Source of the DNA: Methanocella sp.
GTDB lineage: Archaea; Halobacteriota; Methanocellia; Methanocellales; Methanocellaceae
Reading direction: 5' to 3'
Assembly (NCBI RefSeq): GCF_035506375.1
Contig: NZ_DATJPM010000041.1
Location: forward strand, 1-32,143
Length of the DNA stretch: 32,143 nucleotides
Shown: positions 31,479 to 32,143 of the stretch, one piece after another
Layout: every line of letters begins with the position of its first letter
Numbering within the stretch: the stretch's first letter is position 1
Notes under the pieces: model-generated
What the model was told of the DNA's origin: nothing
Seen by the model: the letters and a program-made list of their open reading frames with translations, nothing else
The model's database searches: none
Position numbers and translations under genes: made by a program

Positions 31479-31787
31479 ATGGCTGAAAAGAGTACAATGA
31501 TTATGGGCGAGGAGCCGGCGCCAAAGGATATCGAGGCTCTGGACAGGCTCAAATCGGACATCGTAGAACAACTGCGCGCTGCCGGGGTGAAATTCCCGAT
31601 CAAGACGAAGGCTGACCTGGCGGATATCTATCCGAAGGGTACGCAGAAGTCCTGCATGTATAAGGGCCGGGAAGTTTCGCTCCACGACCTTATCGATAAC
31701 ATCGATGACCGCGCATTCCCGCTGGAGAACGCAGGCGATACGGCCACTGCGCTTGTATCGAGCTGTCAGATGAACGTGGTGAAATAA
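31479..31787 (+). CDS. MTH865 family protein
   Basis: A 102-residue protein whose core, KSDIVEQLRAAGVKFPIKTK, YPKGTQKSCMYKGREVSL and HDLIDNIDDRAFPLENAGDT, matches the small MTH865 family of methanogens (an EF-hand-like fold of unknown function). The N-terminal 20 residues (MAEKSTMIMGEEPAPKD) are an extra acidic extension. The ATG has a GGTGAT ribosome site three bases upstream. It stands alone after truD with its own AT-rich promoter. A stem GCCCCC/GGGGGC (31806-31828) follows the stop but lacks a clear T-run. Confidence 0.8.
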   Translation: MAEKSTMIMGEEPAPKDIEALDRLKSDIVEQLRAAGVKFPIKTKADLADIYPKGTQKSCMYKGREVSLHDLIDNIDDRAFPLENAGDTATALVSSCQMNVVK

Positions 31788-31805
31788 GCTTGTTTTCCGT
31801 GATCG

Positions 31806-31828
31806 GCCCCCTGCAGCCAGGCGGGGGC
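31806..31828 (+). terminator. Weak hairpin after the MTH865-like gene
   Basis: GCCCCC and GGGGGC form a six-pair stem with an 11-base loop about 20 bases after the stop. The following TAATCTATCTGTTCT is only partly T-rich, so termination is plausible but unproven. Confidence 0.4.
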
Positions 31829-31881
31829 TAATCTATCTGTTCTAGCTGTGCTTAGAATAATACGCAATTTAAATTAATAAG

Positions 31882-31954
31882 TCTTAGAGTCACTTTAGGC
31901 CAGTTTGAGGCGCTTTGTGGCTGAAAAAGTTTTAGAGCTTTTTATTATGCTTAG
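31882..31954 (+). repeat. Family B interspersed repeat, copy 3
   Basis: TCTTAGAGTCACTTTAGG to TTTTTATTATGCTTAG is the best-preserved plus-strand copy; the relatives are at 28048-28120 (minus) and 28699-28767. TGCTTAGAATA occurs at both 31849-31859 and 31948-31958, an 11-base direct repeat around this unit that could mark an insertion. Confidence 0.6.
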
Positions 31955-31978
31955 AATAGCTTAACCGGATCGTTTTTT

Positions 31979-32038
31979 GGTGCGGCCCGCCCGGGCAGTC
32001 ATGGTGTAGTTATTAGTTTTACGGGCGGGCCGCGCACC
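31979..32038. repeat. Strong GC hairpin with 28-base loop
   Basis: GGTGCGGCCCGCCCG (31979-31993) pairs with CGGGCGGGCCGCGCACC (32022-32038) apart from a two-base bulge. TTTTTT precedes the left arm on the plus strand, so neither strand has a T-run in the terminator position. It lies 28 bases beyond the stop of the possible minus-strand gene ending at 32066. It could stabilise that mRNA 3' end or be part of a small RNA. Confidence 0.55.
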
Positions 32039-32065
32039 GAATGTTCATTCGTTCATCTGCTCTGC

Positions 32066-32143
32066 TCAGTAGCCCTTGCCCAGGCTCGTACCCTTTTCCA
32101 GGCCTGGCGCAGGTGCATTCGATGCCTTCGATAACCCGCCCTT
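32066..32143 (-). CDS. Possible C-terminal end of a minus-strand gene (partial)
   Basis: From the window edge one minus-strand frame reads KGGLSKASNAPAPGLEKGTS, continuing LGKGY and a TGA at 32066-32068. The Gly/Pro/Lys-rich text looks like a flexible protein tail, and the codons (GGC, AAG, CTG, ACG) fit the neighbours. Only 25 codons are visible and another minus frame is also open here, so this is tentative. The product cannot be named. Confidence 0.35.
   Translation of the reverse strand, partial: KGGLSKASNAPAPGLEKGTSLGKGY

Noticed and set aside
1..32143. tRNA or rRNA genes
   Set aside because: I found no T-loop GGTTCRA-type box with a matching acceptor stem and no rRNA-like stretch; the only structured RNA gene seen is the SRP RNA.

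Overview
The window reads as chromosomal DNA of a methanogenic archaeon, most likely of the Methanocella lineage (order Methanocellales). The evidence is methenyl-tetrahydromethanopterin cyclohydrolase, the archaeal GTP cyclohydrolase MptA, chromosomal protein MC1, topoisomerase VI A and B, archaeosortase A, a geranylgeranyl reductase-family protein, archaeal Pth2 and TruD, and an archaeal SRP 7S RNA. GC-rich coding stretches are separated by very AT-rich promoters, and several genes have a GGTGAT-type ribosome binding site. The genus is an inference; no rRNA is present to confirm it.

Layout. 0.2-1.6 kb: a small membrane protein and a Pro/Ala-linker protein of unknown function. 1.6-4.0 kb: mch and mptA (methanopterin-linked C1 metabolism and cofactor synthesis), with a small convergent gene between them. 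4.1-7.1 kb: a secreted Ig-like protein that seems to lack a standard start codon, then thiM-thiE-artA. 7.1-8.9 kb (minus): a GlpA-like FAD/[2Fe-2S] dehydrogenase overlapping a DUF192 protein. 9.0-10.9 kb: MC1, a winged-helix protein, an unusual cluster of 19-bp inverted repeats, and the 7S RNA gene. 10.9-14.2 kb: a fasciclin-domain membrane protein, a HAD phosphatase with a VOC protein, and a CPBP-type membrane protein with an altered second motif. 14.2-14.8 kb: a ~410-bp imperfect palindrome. 14.8-19.3 kb: a Cys-rich YkgJ-like protein, the top6B-top6A operon and a divergent MTH938-like gene. 19.3-22.9 kb: a two-gene operon of a large PhoU/DUF47-like protein and a pyruvate phosphate dikinase lacking its substrate barrel, preceded by a perfect 26-bp palindrome. 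23.0-28.0 kb: an FNR-like oxidoreductase, a DUF3795 protein, a radical SAM/SPASM enzyme, a DUF4352-like lipoprotein, and a minus-strand set of geranylgeranyl reductase, a 43-aa membrane microprotein and an HExxH metallopeptidase. 28.0-28.8 kb: palindromic, transposase-free repeats. 28.9-31.8 kb: pth2, a SecB-like protein, a repeat island, truD and an MTH865-family protein. The last 350 bp hold repeats, a strong hairpin and perhaps the 3' end of another gene.

The most unusual points are the PhoU-like/truncated-PPDK operon with its operator, the repeat cluster beside the SRP RNA whose half-site resembles that operator, an apparent AUU start on a signal-peptide protein, and several families of palindromic non-coding repeats. 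One of these families forms an in-frame extension of truD. All identifications rest on reading the sequence and on remembered family motifs; no database search was run.
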